Below, in pieces: positions 9,088 to 17,694 of a DNA stretch of 64,000 nucleotides (position 1 is its first letter; every line of letters starts with the position of its first letter). The DNA comes from Massilia sp. Mn16-1_5 (GTDB lineage: Bacteria; Pseudomonadota; Gammaproteobacteria; Burkholderiales; Burkholderiaceae_D), in NCBI RefSeq assembly GCF_004798585.1, contig NZ_PPXQ01000003.1:248001-312000 (forward strand). The letters are read 5' to 3'. Position numbers and translations under genes: made by a program. The notes under the pieces were generated by a model. That model was not told where the DNA came from. It ran no database searches and saw only the letters and a program-made list of their open reading frames with translations.

Positions 9088-9600
9088 TTAATACTGGTCC
9101 GGTTCCACCGACACGCGCAGGCGGATACGGTTGCCCGGGTCGCGCTGCATGAAGGCGGTCTCGGTCCGGCCGCGGTATTCGTAGGTCACGTCGTAGCCGG
9201 TGGTGCGCTGCTCGAAAGCGTCGACGGTGCGGCACTGGCGCACGGCTTGTTCCTGCACGCCGTTGTAATCCTGGCGGCCGTTGTTTTCGACACGGTCGCC
9301 GACCATGGCGCCGGCAATGGCGCCGGCGGCGGCTGCCGCGACTTTACCGTTGCCGCTGCCGACCTGGCTGCCGAGCAGGGCGCCGGCGATGCCGCCGACC
9401 ACCGAGCCGCCGGTGCCGCGCTGCTGCTGGACCGGTACTTGCTGGTATTCGGTACGGCATTCCTGGCGCGGCTGGCGGATTTGCTCGACGCGTGGCTGTA
9501 CGCGCACCACGCGGCCGAAGTCTTCGAATTCGGCTGCCTGGGCCAGCGGCAGTGCGCACAGACCCAGGGCGGAAATCATCAGTTTGGTTTGCATGTTCAT
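9088..9600 (-). CDS. Glycine-zipper 2TM (17-kDa surface antigen-like) envelope protein
   Basis: A 170-residue exported protein. The start at 9600 is preceded by a GAGG ribosome-binding site. A signal peptide (to about residue 23, 'LAQAAE') is followed by a linker, then two glycine-zipper helices ('GGSVVGGIAGALLGSQVG' and 'AAAAGAIAGAMVGDRV'). The glycine zipper 2TM domain is the hallmark of the Rickettsia 17-kDa antigen/SlyB-like family. These proteins sit in the outer membrane or periplasm and often respond to envelope stress. No lipobox cysteine is visible, so it is probably not a lipoprotein. The C-terminus ('NRIRLRVSVEPDQY') is typical of the family. Function beyond envelope association is unknown. 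Confidence 0.85.
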   Translation of the reverse strand: MNMQTKLMISALGLCALPLAQAAEFEDFGRVVRVQPRVEQIRQPRQECRTEYQQVPVQQQRGTGGSVVGGIAGALLGSQVGSGNGKVAAAAAGAIAGAMVGDRVENNGRQDYNGVQEQAVRQCRTVDAFEQRTTGYDVTYEYRGRTETAFMQRDPGNRIRLRVSVEPDQY

Positions 9601-9977
9601 CAGGAACCTCGTCGTTGGTGCTGCATAGTAAGGATTCACGTCCACCCATGTATGTTAATCCCGGCGCGCCTGCAATAACGATCTGTGTGGCAACAAAATG
9701 TAACAGCGATGCATATACCTCAGCGCTACCGACAGAATGGCAAAACACGCGAAACAGCCCCGATTCGGCCTCGATTCCGCCCCAAAAGCGGCATTTTCTT
9801 TCAAATTTACGGCGTAAGGACACATTCGGGTTGCTTCGGCTACCACAAAACGTTACCCTTACACACTCAGGGTTATTGGCGCGTGGCAACGATTTAGGAG
9901 AACAGCGTTACCGACCAGGCGCGCATGGTGAGCGGCCCGGCGATTCGAACCACACACCAGGTCGACTTGAGGGAAAA
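9601..9977. other. Intergenic region between divergent genes
   Basis: A 377-base spacer between the minus-strand glycine-zipper gene and the plus-strand barstar gene. It should hold both promoters. It contains several A/T-rich patches (around 9690-9720 and 9845-9860), but I could not place convincing paired -35/-10 boxes, and no coding frame with a ribosome-binding site is seen. Confidence 0.5.
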
Positions 9978-10376
9978 ATGAGTATGTTGATGAGAGTGCC
10001 GTCCAATCTTGTGCAGTCGATTCGTGCCTATCGTGTGCCCGAGCTGCAGGAAGAAGCGGCGCGACTGGGCCACCATTTCCTGTACGCGCATTGCGCGAAC
10101 ACGCTGACCAAGCAACAGGTGTGTGCCCGCATCGGCGAAAACTTCTATTTCACCAAGCCCTGCAGCAAGAACTTCGACGCCCTGCGTAACTGCCTGACCA
10201 ATACCGTTTCCGAGGCGGGCGCCCAGCCGGGCTTCCTCGTCGTGCTGGAGCAATTGCCAAACACTCAGAAATTCGACAAGGAAGCGCGCGAGACCCTGCT
10301 CGACGTGTTTCGCGACGCGGCCGAATTCTGGGCCGAGAAGAAAGTTCCGTTCCGCGTATTCTATTCCTTCGAGTAA
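9978..10376 (+). CDS. Barstar-family RNase inhibitor
   Basis: The 132-residue protein matches the barstar family: an acidic C-terminal portion, the helix 'FDALRNCLTN' and the sequence 'FWAEKKVPFRVFYSFE' at the end. Barstar-type proteins bind and block barnase/RNase Sa-type ribonucleases in the cytoplasm. The start at 9978 follows a GAGGG ribosome-binding site; the open frame continues far upstream but that part lacks coding character. No barnase-like toxin is found within several kilobases, so it is an orphan inhibitor here. It may be an immunity gene for a secreted toxin or have a housekeeping role. The next gene, purN, is on the same strand 58 bases downstream. Confidence 0.85.
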   Translation: MSMLMRVPSNLVQSIRAYRVPELQEEAARLGHHFLYAHCANTLTKQQVCARIGENFYFTKPCSKNFDALRNCLTNTVSEAGAQPGFLVVLEQLPNTQKFDKEARETLLDVFRDAAEFWAEKKVPFRVFYSFE

Positions 10377-10434
10377 GGCCTTCCAGCCTCCCGGGGCCGC
10401 GGCCGCCACAGGGGCTTGCGGTACAATGCGCGCT

Positions 10435-11067
10435 ATGAAAAACATCGTCATCCTCATTTCCGGCCGCGGCAGCAATATGGAAGCGGTCGTGCGCGCCGCG
10501 CAAGTTGAGGGGTGGCCGGCCCGAATCGCGGCAGTCATCAGCAACCGGCCCGATGCGGCGGGCCTGGCGTTCGCGCAGGCACGCGGCATCCCGACTGCCG
10601 TCGTGCCGAGCAAGGAATTCGCCAGCCGCGAGGCATTCGATGCAGCCTTGCAGCAGGAGATCGACCGTCACGCGCCCGACCTGGTCGTGCTGGCCGGCTT
10701 CATGCGGATCCTGACCCCAGGTTTCGTCGAACATTACGCCGGGCGCATGCTGAACATCCACCCGTCGCTGCTGCCGGCCTTCCCGGGCTTGGCGACGCAC
10801 CGGCAGGCGCTCGAGGGCGGCGTGCTCGAGCATGGCGCGACCGTGCATTTCGTCACTGCCGAGCTCGATCACGGTCCGGTCGTGGCGCAGGCGCGGGTTC
10901 CCGTGCTGCCGGGCGACACCGAGGACACGCTCGCCGCGCGCGTGCTTGCCGAGGAACACAAGCTCTACCCACATGCCGTGCGCCTCTTCGTCGAGGACCG
11001 GCTCAGTATCGAACATGGCAACGTACGCATCCTGGATGCGCGCCTTGCCGATCCCATTAGTAATTAA
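10435..11067 (+). CDS. purN: Phosphoribosylglycinamide formyltransferase PurN
   Basis: This folate-dependent enzyme transfers the formyl group from 10-formyl-THF to GAR in purine biosynthesis. The 210-residue length is standard. Visible signatures are the phosphate loop 'SGRGSN' at the N-terminus and the catalytic Asn/His in 'LNIHPSLLPAF' near residue 105. The catalytic Asp is in 'TAELDHGPVVAQ' near 144. The chosen ATG at 10435 gives the usual 'MKNIVILISGRGSN' start; an in-frame ATG nine bases earlier is less likely. A TACAAT hexamer lies about 15 bases before the start and could be a -10 box. The rsmB-like gene follows 30 bases downstream. Confidence 0.96.
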   Translation: MKNIVILISGRGSNMEAVVRAAQVEGWPARIAAVISNRPDAAGLAFAQARGIPTAVVPSKEFASREAFDAALQQEIDRHAPDLVVLAGFMRILTPGFVEHYAGRMLNIHPSLLPAFPGLATHRQALEGGVLEHGATVHFVTAELDHGPVVAQARVPVLPGDTEDTLAARVLAEEHKLYPHAVRLFVEDRLSIEHGNVRILDARLADPISN

Positions 11068-11097
11068 TTCGTAGTTCGTAGTCATTCAAGGATTTTC

Positions 11098-12408
11098 ATG
11101 AGATTGCCACCAGCAATTCTCGGCAGCACCGAAGAGGTGCTGCGCGAGATCTTGCGCTTTACGGCCCCGGCCGACGTCACCCTGTCGCGTTATTTCAAGG
11201 ACCATCAACGTCTCGGTTCGCGCGAGCGCGGCGTCGTTGCCGAAGCGGTGTATGCCGTGTTGCGCAACAAAACCTTCTTCACCGAATTCGGCGGCACCGG
11301 CGGCACGCCTTCGATGCGCCGCCTGGCCCTGCTGGGCCTGGCCGAAACGGTCGGCATCGACGCCCTGAGCGGCCTGCACGAGGACGAAACCGAATTCCTC
11401 ACTCGCATGCAGCAAATCGACCGCAGCCTGCTGCCGCCGCTGGCGCAGGCGAACATGCCGCAGTGGCTGTTCGATAAGCTGGTGGCCCAGTTCGGCGAGC
11501 AGGAAGCGAAGGAATTGTCGGCCGTGCTGAACACGCCGGCGCCGCTCGACCTGCGCGTGAATTCGATCAAGGCGAATCGCGACGAGGTCATCGCCAAGCT
11601 GGCGGAAGCGCCGATCGCCGCCGAGCCGACTCCGTATTCGCCCCTCGGCCTGCGCATCAAGAAGAAGCCGGCACTGCAGAACCTGCCGCTGTTCAAAGAA
11701 GGCGCGATCGAGGTGCAGGACGAGGGCAGCCAGGTGCTGGCGCAGATCCTGGCCGCGCGCCGCGGCGAGATGGTGGTCGACTTTTGCGCCGGTGCCGGCG
11801 GCAAGACCCTGGCCCTGGGCGCGACGATGCGCAATACCGGCCGCCTGTACGCCTTCGATGTCTCGGAAAAACGCCTCGGCAAGCTCAAACCGCGCCTGGC
11901 GCGCAGCGGCCTGTCGAACGTGCACCCGGTCCTGATCGCGCACGAACGCGATGCGAAGATCAAGCGCCTGGCCGGCAAGATCGACCGCGTGCTGGTCGAC
12001 GCTCCATGCTCGGGCCTCGGCACCCTGCGCCGCAATCCGGACGTCAAATGGCGCCAGCCGCAAAGCGCCGTGGCGGAGATGCAGGAAAAACAGGCGTCGA
12101 TCCTGGACGGCGCCGCGCGCCTCCTGAAGGGCGGCGGCCGCCTGGTCTACGCCACCTGCTCGCTGCTGAACGAAGAGAACGACTTCATCGTCGAGCAATT
12201 CCTGGCTTCGCATCCGGACTTCGAACTGGTGCCGATGAGCAAGGTGCTGGCCGAGCAGAAGATCGATCTCGAGATGGACCGCTACCTCAAACTGTTGCCG
12301 CACAAGCACAACACCGACGGCTTCTTCGCCGCCGTGCTGGAGCGTAAGGCAATGGCCGCGAAAAAGCCGAAGGCCGACGCTGCCGACACTGACGATACCG
12401 AAGCGTAA
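11098..12408 (+). CDS. RsmB/NOP-family rRNA m5C methyltransferase
   Basis: A SAM-dependent RNA cytosine-C5 methyltransferase, probably acting on 16S rRNA. The 436 residues begin with a NusB-like helical region ('SRERGVVAEAVYAVLR'), then the catalytic domain. Motif I is 'VVDFCAGAGGKTLALG' (near 223), motif IV is 'DAPCSGLGTLRRNPD' and motif VI is 'YATCSLLNEEND'. The cysteines of IV and VI are the release and nucleophile cysteines of this family. The C-terminal 20 residues are a Lys/Ala/Asp-rich tail. The start at 11098 follows 'AAGGATTTTC'. The mscS gene begins 19 bases after the stop, suggesting co-transcription. The exact target (E. coli RsmB modifies C967) is inferred from the family. Confidence 0.9.
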   Translation: MRLPPAILGSTEEVLREILRFTAPADVTLSRYFKDHQRLGSRERGVVAEAVYAVLRNKTFFTEFGGTGGTPSMRRLALLGLAETVGIDALSGLHEDETEFLTRMQQIDRSLLPPLAQANMPQWLFDKLVAQFGEQEAKELSAVLNTPAPLDLRVNSIKANRDEVIAKLAEAPIAAEPTPYSPLGLRIKKKPALQNLPLFKEGAIEVQDEGSQVLAQILAARRGEMVVDFCAGAGGKTLALGATMRNTGRLYAFDVSEKRLGKLKPRLARSGLSNVHPVLIAHERDAKIKRLAGKIDRVLVDAPCSGLGTLRRNPDVKWRQPQSAVAEMQEKQASILDGAARLLKGGGRLVYATCSLLNEENDFIVEQFLASHPDFELVPMSKVLAEQKIDLEMDRYLKLLPHKHNTDGFFAAVLERKAMAAKKPKADAADTDDTEA

Positions 12409-12426
12409 TTGAGGAGCCGCAGCCCG

Positions 12427-13695
12427 ATGCCGATCACCGACCTGCTGCAGGACCTGCTGGAAGACATCAGCAATCCCCGCATCCTGTGGCAGGCGTTGGC
12501 CATCGTCGGCGCGGTGCTCGTCGGCCTGCTGCTGGCGCGCCTGATCCGGCGCAGCTGGCTGCATGAAGACGATTCCCAGAATGCGATCCGCCGCATCGGC
12601 GTGGAAGGCTTCGGCCGCGTGCTGGCACCGCTGCTGATCGCGGCCCTGGTCTGGGGCGCGAAGATCGCGTTGCAGAAGCATCAAAGCGTGCACCTGCTGC
12701 GCGTGGCCTTGCCGCTGTTCACCTCGATGGCGCTGATCCGTATCGTGTTCTACCTGCTGCGCCGGGTGTTCGCGCGTCATGGTCCCCTGGGTACGGCGCT
12801 GCAGACCTTCGAGAAGATCCTGGCGCTGGTGGTCTGGCTCGGCGTCGCCCTCTACCTGACCGGCATGTGGCCGGACATCGTCCAGTTCCTCGACAGTAAA
12901 GTGCTGCCGATCGGCAAACACAAGGCGACCCTGCTGGACATCCTGCAGGGGGCCGTGTCGGTCGTCGTGCTGATGATGCTGGCCCTGTGGGCCGGTGCGG
13001 CCATCGAGGAACGCCTGATGGGCCTGCAGGGGATGCACACCTCCTCGCGCGTGGTTCTGGCGCGCGTGGCGCGGGCGCTGCTGATCCTGGTCTCGGTACT
13101 GGTCAGCCTGAACCTGGTCGGTCTCGACCTGACCGTGCTGTCGGTGTTCGGCGGCGCCCTCGGCGTCGGTCTCGGTCTCGGCATGCAAAGGATCGCAAGT
13201 AACTACGTGTCCGGCTTCATCATCCTGCTGGAGCGCAGCCTGTCGATCGGCGATCCGATCACGGTCGACAAATACTCCGGCCGGGTGGCGCGCATCAACA
13301 CCCGTACCACGGTCCTGCAGGCGCTTGACGGTACGCAAACCCTGCTGCCGAACGAAATGCTCATCACGGGCGTGGTGCTGAACCAGGCCGCCACCAACAA
13401 GGCGGTGCGCCTGACTACGCGCATCACGGTGGCCTACGACAGCGACCTGGACGAAGTCATGAACCTGCTGGTGCGCCAGGCGGACAATGTCGAGCGCGTG
13501 ATCGCGGACCCGGCACCATCGGTCCAGCTGAATGCTTTCGGACCGGCCGGCTATGAGTTGGAACTGGGCTTTTCGATCATTGATGCCGAGAAGGGTACGG
13601 GCGGCGTGATCTCGGCCGTGAACAAGAATATCTATTCTCTTGTTCATTCGGGCAGCATCCGTTTGGGCTTGCCGCCACAAATCCCCCAGGTTTGA
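12427..13695 (+). CDS. MscS-family mechanosensitive ion channel
   Basis: An inner-membrane channel that releases solutes on osmotic downshock. The 422-residue protein starts at the ATG at 12427 after a GAGGAG ribosome-binding site. Four or five hydrophobic segments occupy roughly residues 20-240. They end in the pore helix pattern 'GGALGVGLGLGMQRIASNYVSG' split around 240-262 (glycine/alanine face typical of TM3). The beta domain with 'LLERSLSIGDPI' and 'LLPNEMLI' follows, and a C-terminal alpha/beta domain ends at 'RLGLPPQIPQV'. The protein is longer at the N-terminus than E. coli MscS (286 residues), as in the larger MscS relatives. Gating details are not predictable. Confidence 0.9.
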   Translation: MPITDLLQDLLEDISNPRILWQALAIVGAVLVGLLLARLIRRSWLHEDDSQNAIRRIGVEGFGRVLAPLLIAALVWGAKIALQKHQSVHLLRVALPLFTSMALIRIVFYLLRRVFARHGPLGTALQTFEKILALVVWLGVALYLTGMWPDIVQFLDSKVLPIGKHKATLLDILQGAVSVVVLMMLALWAGAAIEERLMGLQGMHTSSRVVLARVARALLILVSVLVSLNLVGLDLTVLSVFGGALGVGLGLGMQRIASNYVSGFIILLERSLSIGDPITVDKYSGRVARINTRTTVLQALDGTQTLLPNEMLITGVVLNQAATNKAVRLTTRITVAYDSDLDEVMNLLVRQADNVERVIADPAPSVQLNAFGPAGYELELGFSIIDAEKGTGGVISAVNKNIYSLVHSGSIRLGLPPQIPQV

Positions 13696-13883
13696 TGCAC
13701 ATCTGCCATGAATGTGGCGCACATTTCGCATTTCGACGCAATTTAGCTGCGTTCGTCATGCCGTGCGTCACTGGAAGTGCGTAAAATGCGTGCTTGGCGA
13801 TCCGGGCCATTCCGGCCCGTCCCTGACGACCCTCTCCCAGAAAAGACGGCGTGCACCAGACAGCAATTACTCTTGGAGCCTTA

Positions 13884-15092
13884 ATGAGCTTTAGCAACAT
13901 CCTGCATTCCGTCCTGGAATTCCTGAATACCGGCCTCATCGGCCTGAGCGGCTGGGAAGTCGTTCTGTACACCCTGGTCGTGACCCACATCACGATCGCC
14001 AGCGTCACGATTTACCTGCACCGCCACCAGGCTCACCGCGCACTTGAACTGCATGCGATCCCGAGCCACTTCTTCCGCTTCTGGCTGTGGCTAACCACGG
14101 GCCAGGTCACGAAGGAATGGGCCGCCATCCACCGCAAGCACCACGCGAAATGCGATACCGAGGAAGATCCGCACAGCCCGGTGACCCGCGGCATCAAGAA
14201 AGTGCTGCTGGAAGGCGCGGAACTGTACCGTGCCGAAAGCAAGAACCTGGAAACGATGGCGAAGTACGGCCACGGCACCCCGGACGACTGGATCGAGCGC
14301 AACCTGTACACCAAGTACAGCTGGTTCGGCGTCGCCGCGCTGCTGGTGATTAACTTCGTCCTGTTCGGCGTCATCGGCATCACCATCTGGGCGATCCAGA
14401 TGCTGTGGATTCCGATCACGGCGGCCGGCATCATCAATGGCCTGGGCCACTGGTGGGGCTACCGCAACTACGATTGCAGCGATGCGGCGACCAACGTCTT
14501 CCCATGGGGCATCCTGATCGGTGGCGAAGAACTGCATAACAACCACCACACTCATGCCACCTCGGCCAAGCTGTCGAGCAAGTGGTATGAAGTCGACCTC
14601 GGCTGGGCCTACATCCGCGGCCTGGAAATGCTGGGCCTGGCGAAAGTGAAGAAAGTCGCACCGGAGCCGAAGTTCGCCAAGGGAAAAACCGTGGCCGACC
14701 TCGACACCCTGCAGTCGGTCATTACCAACCGCTACGATGTGATGGCCAAGTATGCCAAGTCGGTCAAGCATGCCTTCCGCGAAGAGCTGGAACACCTGAA
14801 GGACAAGGCCCAGCTGGAAAAGCGCTTCCTCAAGTCCTCGCGCAAGCTGCTGCAGCGCGAGCCGGGCAAGCTGGATCTGGCGCACAAGCAGCAGCTGATC
14901 GAGCTGTTCAAGCACAGCAAGGCGCTGGAAACCATGCACCAGATGCGCGTGGAGCTGGGCGCGATCTGGGAGCGTTCGCACTCGACCCGCGACCAGCTGC
15001 TGCACCAGTTGCAGGACTGGTGCGCCCGCGCCGAAGCCTCGGGCATCAAGTCACTGCAGGATTTCTCGCTGCGCCTGCGTAGCTACGCATAA
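13884..15092 (+). CDS. Membrane fatty acid desaturase (acyl-CoA delta-9 type)
   Basis: A di-iron membrane enzyme that introduces a cis double bond into acyl chains. The three histidine clusters are present: HRHQAHR (about residue 46), HRKHH (about 83) and HNNHH (about 218). Hydrophobic spans lie near 20-40, 60-75 and 150-190. The protein has an unusual C-terminal extension (about 270-402) that is helical, charged and Lys/Glu-rich, which is common in betaproteobacterial relatives but of unknown role. The start at 13884 has GGAG seven bases upstream; the longer open frame to 13851 is not preceded by a site. A strong terminator follows at 15112. Confidence 0.92.
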   Translation: MSFSNILHSVLEFLNTGLIGLSGWEVVLYTLVVTHITIASVTIYLHRHQAHRALELHAIPSHFFRFWLWLTTGQVTKEWAAIHRKHHAKCDTEEDPHSPVTRGIKKVLLEGAELYRAESKNLETMAKYGHGTPDDWIERNLYTKYSWFGVAALLVINFVLFGVIGITIWAIQMLWIPITAAGIINGLGHWWGYRNYDCSDAATNVFPWGILIGGEELHNNHHTHATSAKLSSKWYEVDLGWAYIRGLEMLGLAKVKKVAPEPKFAKGKTVADLDTLQSVITNRYDVMAKYAKSVKHAFREELEHLKDKAQLEKRFLKSSRKLLQREPGKLDLAHKQQLIELFKHSKALETMHQMRVELGAIWERSHSTRDQLLHQLQDWCARAEASGIKSLQDFSLRLRSYA

Positions 15093-15111
15093 GCGCTACT
15101 GCGCTGTAATG

Positions 15112-15144
15112 AACAACGGCTCCTGCGGGAGCCGTTGTTATTTT
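15112..15144. terminator. Bidirectional Rho-independent terminator
   Basis: A perfect 12-bp stem (AACAACGGCTCC / GGAGCCGTTGTT) with a TGCG loop, followed by ATTTTC. It lies between the convergent desaturase gene and the LprI-like gene whose stop overlaps its end. Confidence 0.9.
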
Positions 15145-16181
15145 CAGAGCCGCTTCAGCTGGGCGATGCGCTGGCGCGTCAGCAGGGCCTTGACGGTGAG
15201 CGCATCGGTGGGCAGGCCGGCCGTGGCCAGAAACGGTTCCCAGGCATCGCGATACGCCAGCCAGGCACGTTCCGCATCGCGCACATCCGCGCGCTTTACC
15301 GTCGAGCCGCGAATCCGTTCCGGATGGGTGTCCTGTTCCGATGGAAGCGCCAGCACCTTCTGGTATGCATCGTTCAGCTCGCGGTCCAGCTTAGCGAACT
15401 GGGCCGGACTGGCAACGGGAAGCTTGCCGCCGGCGGCCTTGAACAGGGTGTCCAGGAACTCTTCGGCCCGGCGGCCGCTGTGCCGGAAGGTGAAGCCGGC
15501 GCCGCCCGTGCCCGTCATGTCCACTTCGCCGGCCGACTTTCGCGTGAATGCGGCGGCGGCTTCGCGCAGACGCGCGAAGGCTGGCCGGGCGCGGGGCGGT
15601 AAGCCGGCAGCGAAGCGGTCCAGGCGTGCGGCGCGGACACGCTCGGCGCGGGTCTGGCTGATGGCGGCGCACACCCCGCCCATGCGTCCGCTCGTGATGT
15701 GGTCGCACAGATCGAAAGCCTGGCCGTCGGAGGCGGCGGCAGGGGAGGCCAGGTAGCCGACCCGTATTTCCATTTCGGCCTTTGCGCTGTCGAGTTTGCA
15801 GGCATGATAGACCGCACGCTCGAGGTCGCGCGCGACGCCGTAGCCGTTTGCGTACAGCATCATCAGGACGGCGTCGTCGCCCGTCGCTTCGGCGCAGTCG
15901 TGCACCTCGCGCCACTCGGCGCTCGAGGTGCTTTCCTGGTCCCGTTTCCGGTAATACAGGTCAGTCGCATCGCAGCGCAGCTTGCCAAGTATAGGGGAGG
16001 GGGGAGGCGCAGCCCGCAGTGCGCGCATGCAGTTCTGGTACCAGTCCTCGCTCTTCTCGAAATCGATGCCGAAGCCCTCAGTATTTGGGTAGGGAACGGC
16101 CGGCTGGGCCGCATGCGTGGCGCCGGCCCACGTCAAGAGGGCGGCCAGGGCAGCGGAGCGAAGGACGTGAGGGCGTCGCAT
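15144..16181 (-). CDS. Exported protein with DUF1311 (LprI-like) C-terminal region
   Basis: A 345-residue protein with a signal peptide ('AALAALLTWAGATHA', cleavage near 25), so it should be periplasmic. The middle part (residues 40-200) is rich in Cys ('YQNCMRAL', 'LRCDATDLY', 'VHDCAEATGD') and resembles a Sel1-like or repeat region without a clear family. Residues 245-345 ('ELNDAYQKVLAL', 'ERAWLAYRDAWEPFLA') match DUF1311, found in LprI-type lysozyme inhibitors. A role in countering lysozyme is possible but unproven for these longer relatives. It is a single-gene unit convergent with the desaturase gene. Confidence 0.7.
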   Translation of the reverse strand: MRRPHVLRSAALAALLTWAGATHAAQPAVPYPNTEGFGIDFEKSEDWYQNCMRALRAAPPPSPILGKLRCDATDLYYRKRDQESTSSAEWREVHDCAEATGDDAVLMMLYANGYGVARDLERAVYHACKLDSAKAEMEIRVGYLASPAAASDGQAFDLCDHITSGRMGGVCAAISQTRAERVRAARLDRFAAGLPPRARPAFARLREAAAAFTRKSAGEVDMTGTGGAGFTFRHSGRRAEEFLDTLFKAAGGKLPVASPAQFAKLDRELNDAYQKVLALPSEQDTHPERIRGSTVKRADVRDAERAWLAYRDAWEPFLATAGLPTDALTVKALLTRQRIAQLKRL

Positions 16182-16282
16182 GGCGGGGGGGGGGTTGTCG
16201 GGTTACGAACCCCTCCACTATACCCATTCAGGATTGCTAAAAATGCACCAATTGTCACACATGGTGCATAACGGACACATAA

Positions 16283-16316
16283 ACAAAAAAGCCGCACACT
16301 TGCGTGGGCGGCTTTT
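16283..16316 (-). terminator. Terminator of the rpmB-rpmG transcript
   Basis: On the minus strand a 7-bp stem AAGCCGC/GCGGCTT is followed by TTTTTTG. It lies directly downstream of rpmG. Confidence 0.8.
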
Positions 16317-16337
16317 CTTGTACAGCAACCGGACCAA

Positions 16338-16505
16338 TTACTTGATCTTGGTTTCCTTGTACGGAACGTGCTTGCGAGCTTTCGGGTCGAACTTGATGAT
16401 TTCCATCTTCGCCGGCATCGTGCGCTTGTTCTTGGTGGTGGTGTAGAAGTGACCGGTACCTGCGGTCGATTCCAGCTTGATTTTGTCGCGGCCAGTTTTT
16501 GCCAT
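16338..16505 (-). CDS. rpmG: 50S ribosomal protein L33
   Basis: The 55-residue product begins '[20 protein letters not shown]' and ends '[11 protein letters not shown]', which is the L33 sequence pattern of betaproteobacteria. It lacks the CxxC zinc pairs, so it is the zinc-independent (C-minus) form. L33 binds 23S rRNA near the E site. It is encoded 13 bases downstream of rpmB in the conserved rpmB-rpmG order, and the terminator follows within 25 bases. It is a short gene and easy to miss, but the match is unmistakable. Confidence 0.97.
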   Translation of the reverse strand: MAKTGRDKIKLESTAGTGHFYTTTKNKRTMPAKMEIIKFDPKARKHVPYKETKIK

Positions 16506-16518
16506 GATAGCTCCCTAA

Positions 16519-16755
16519 TTAGACTTTTTCGCCACGAGCGCGCATGTCGGCCAGAACGGCGTCGATGCCCAGCTTGTCGATGACGCGCAGGCCGGCGTTG
16601 GACAAACGCAGCGAGACCCAGCGGTTTTCGGATTCCACGTAGATGCGACGGTTCTGCAGGTTCGGCAGGAAACGACGCTTGGTTTTGTTGTTAGCGTGGG
16701 AGACGTTGTTGCCAACCATCACACCCTTGCCGGTAACTTGGCAGACACGTGCCAT
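16519..16755 (-). CDS. rpmB: 50S ribosomal protein L28
   Basis: The 78-residue protein starts '[20 protein letters not shown]' and has the '[16 protein letters not shown]' and '[17 protein letters not shown]' segments of L28. L28 is a structural protein of the large ribosomal subunit. A ribosome-binding site (AAGGAG) precedes the ATG, and a good sigma-70 promoter is found upstream. It forms a two-gene operon with rpmG. Confidence 0.98.
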   Translation of the reverse strand: MARVCQVTGKGVMVGNNVSHANNKTKRRFLPNLQNRRIYVESENRWVSLRLSNAGLRVIDKLGIDAVLADMRARGEKV

Positions 16756-16798
16756 AGTGCACTCCTTAAAGATAAACTTCCGAATTCGGAAAAACGAG

Positions 16799-16828
16799 AG
16801 TATAGCGTGAAAACCATCGCGGAATCAA
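16799..16828 (-). promoter_or_regulatory. Sigma-70 promoter of rpmB-rpmG
   Basis: On the minus strand TTGATT and TATACT are separated by 18 bases and lie about 45 bases before the rpmB start. The surrounding DNA is A/T-rich compared with the flanking genes, as expected for a strong ribosomal-protein promoter. Confidence 0.65.
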
Positions 16829-16930
16829 TCACTTGCGAAAAACAATTGTGTCTTTCTCATGCGGTTAAATTTAACAATTGTAAAATCGCGGCTAGCGCCT
16901 TGTTTTGACGCAGTTAATTGAACGATGGCG

Positions 16931-17602
16931 CTAGAGCTGGCCGTGCTCGGCAAACGAGTGCACCTGTGTTCCCGCCACCACAAAATGGTCGAGCACGCGT
17001 ACGTCGACCAGGGCCAGGGCCTGCGCCAGGGCGCGCGTGAGCTGCAGGTCGGCCTCGCTCGGTTCGGGAATGCCGGACGGATGGTTATGCGCCAGCATCA
17101 CGCCCGAGGCATTGCGGCGCAACGCCGCCATCACGACTTCGCGCGGATAGACGCTGGTGTGGGTGAGGGTGCCTTTGAACATTTCCTGGGCGTCGATCAG
17201 GCGATTTTTCACGTCGACGAACAGGACCACAAAGGATTCATAGGCCTGCAAGCCGAACTTGGCGCGCAAATAGGCTTTCACGGTGTCAGGCGAACACAGG
17301 GCCTGGCGAAAGAATTCTTCCGAGATCGCGCGGCGCGACAATTCCATGACGGCCTGCAACTGCGCATATTTCGCCAGGCCGAGGCCGTGCACTTGAGAGA
17401 ATTCCTGGGGTGTCGCGTGCAGCAGGCGCTGCAGCGAGCCGAAGTGATCGAGCATGTGGCTGCCGAGTTCGACAGCGCTGCGCCCGCGCACGCCGACGCG
17501 CAGAAAAATGGACAGCAATTCGGCGTTCGACAAGGCCGCCGATCCTTCGCGCGCCAGCCGTTCGCGCGGCCGGTGCTGTTCCGGCCAGTCGTTGATGCCC
17601 AT
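16931..17602 (-). CDS. radC: RadC/JAB-domain (UPF0758) protein
   Basis: The 223-residue protein has an N-terminal helix-hairpin-helix-like region ('[13 protein letters not shown]', '[14 protein letters not shown]') and a C-terminal JAB1/MPN metalloprotease-like domain. The metal-binding motif '[15 protein letters not shown]' lies near residues 168-182, with the supporting glutamate in the preceding helix. The original link of RadC to DNA repair has been questioned and its true role is unknown. The gene stands alone, with fkpB-ispH a few kilobases away. The start ATG at 17602 matches the family's 'MxIxDWPxxxRPRERL' opening. Confidence 0.93.
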   Translation of the reverse strand: MGINDWPEQHRPRERLAREGSAALSNAELLSIFLRVGVRGRSAVELGSHMLDHFGSLQRLLHATPQEFSQVHGLGLAKYAQLQAVMELSRRAISEEFFRQALCSPDTVKAYLRAKFGLQAYESFVVLFVDVKNRLIDAQEMFKGTLTHTSVYPREVVMAALRRNASGVMLAHNHPSGIPEPSEADLQLTRALAQALALVDVRVLDHFVVAGTQVHSFAEHGQL

Positions 17603-17694
17603 AGCGCTCCATGAGAATGAATGAGGGAGAGCCGATTATCGGCATCCGGGCGGATGCGGTTCTGATCTGCCGCTGAGGTGCGGCAGGGAAGCGC

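Noticed and set aside
11086..13731. An 881-codon open frame on the minus strand opposite the rsmB-like and mscS genes.
   Set aside because: Composition (Arg/Gln/His-rich) and lack of any domain are typical of antisense shadows in high-GC DNA; the plus-strand genes have clear motifs.
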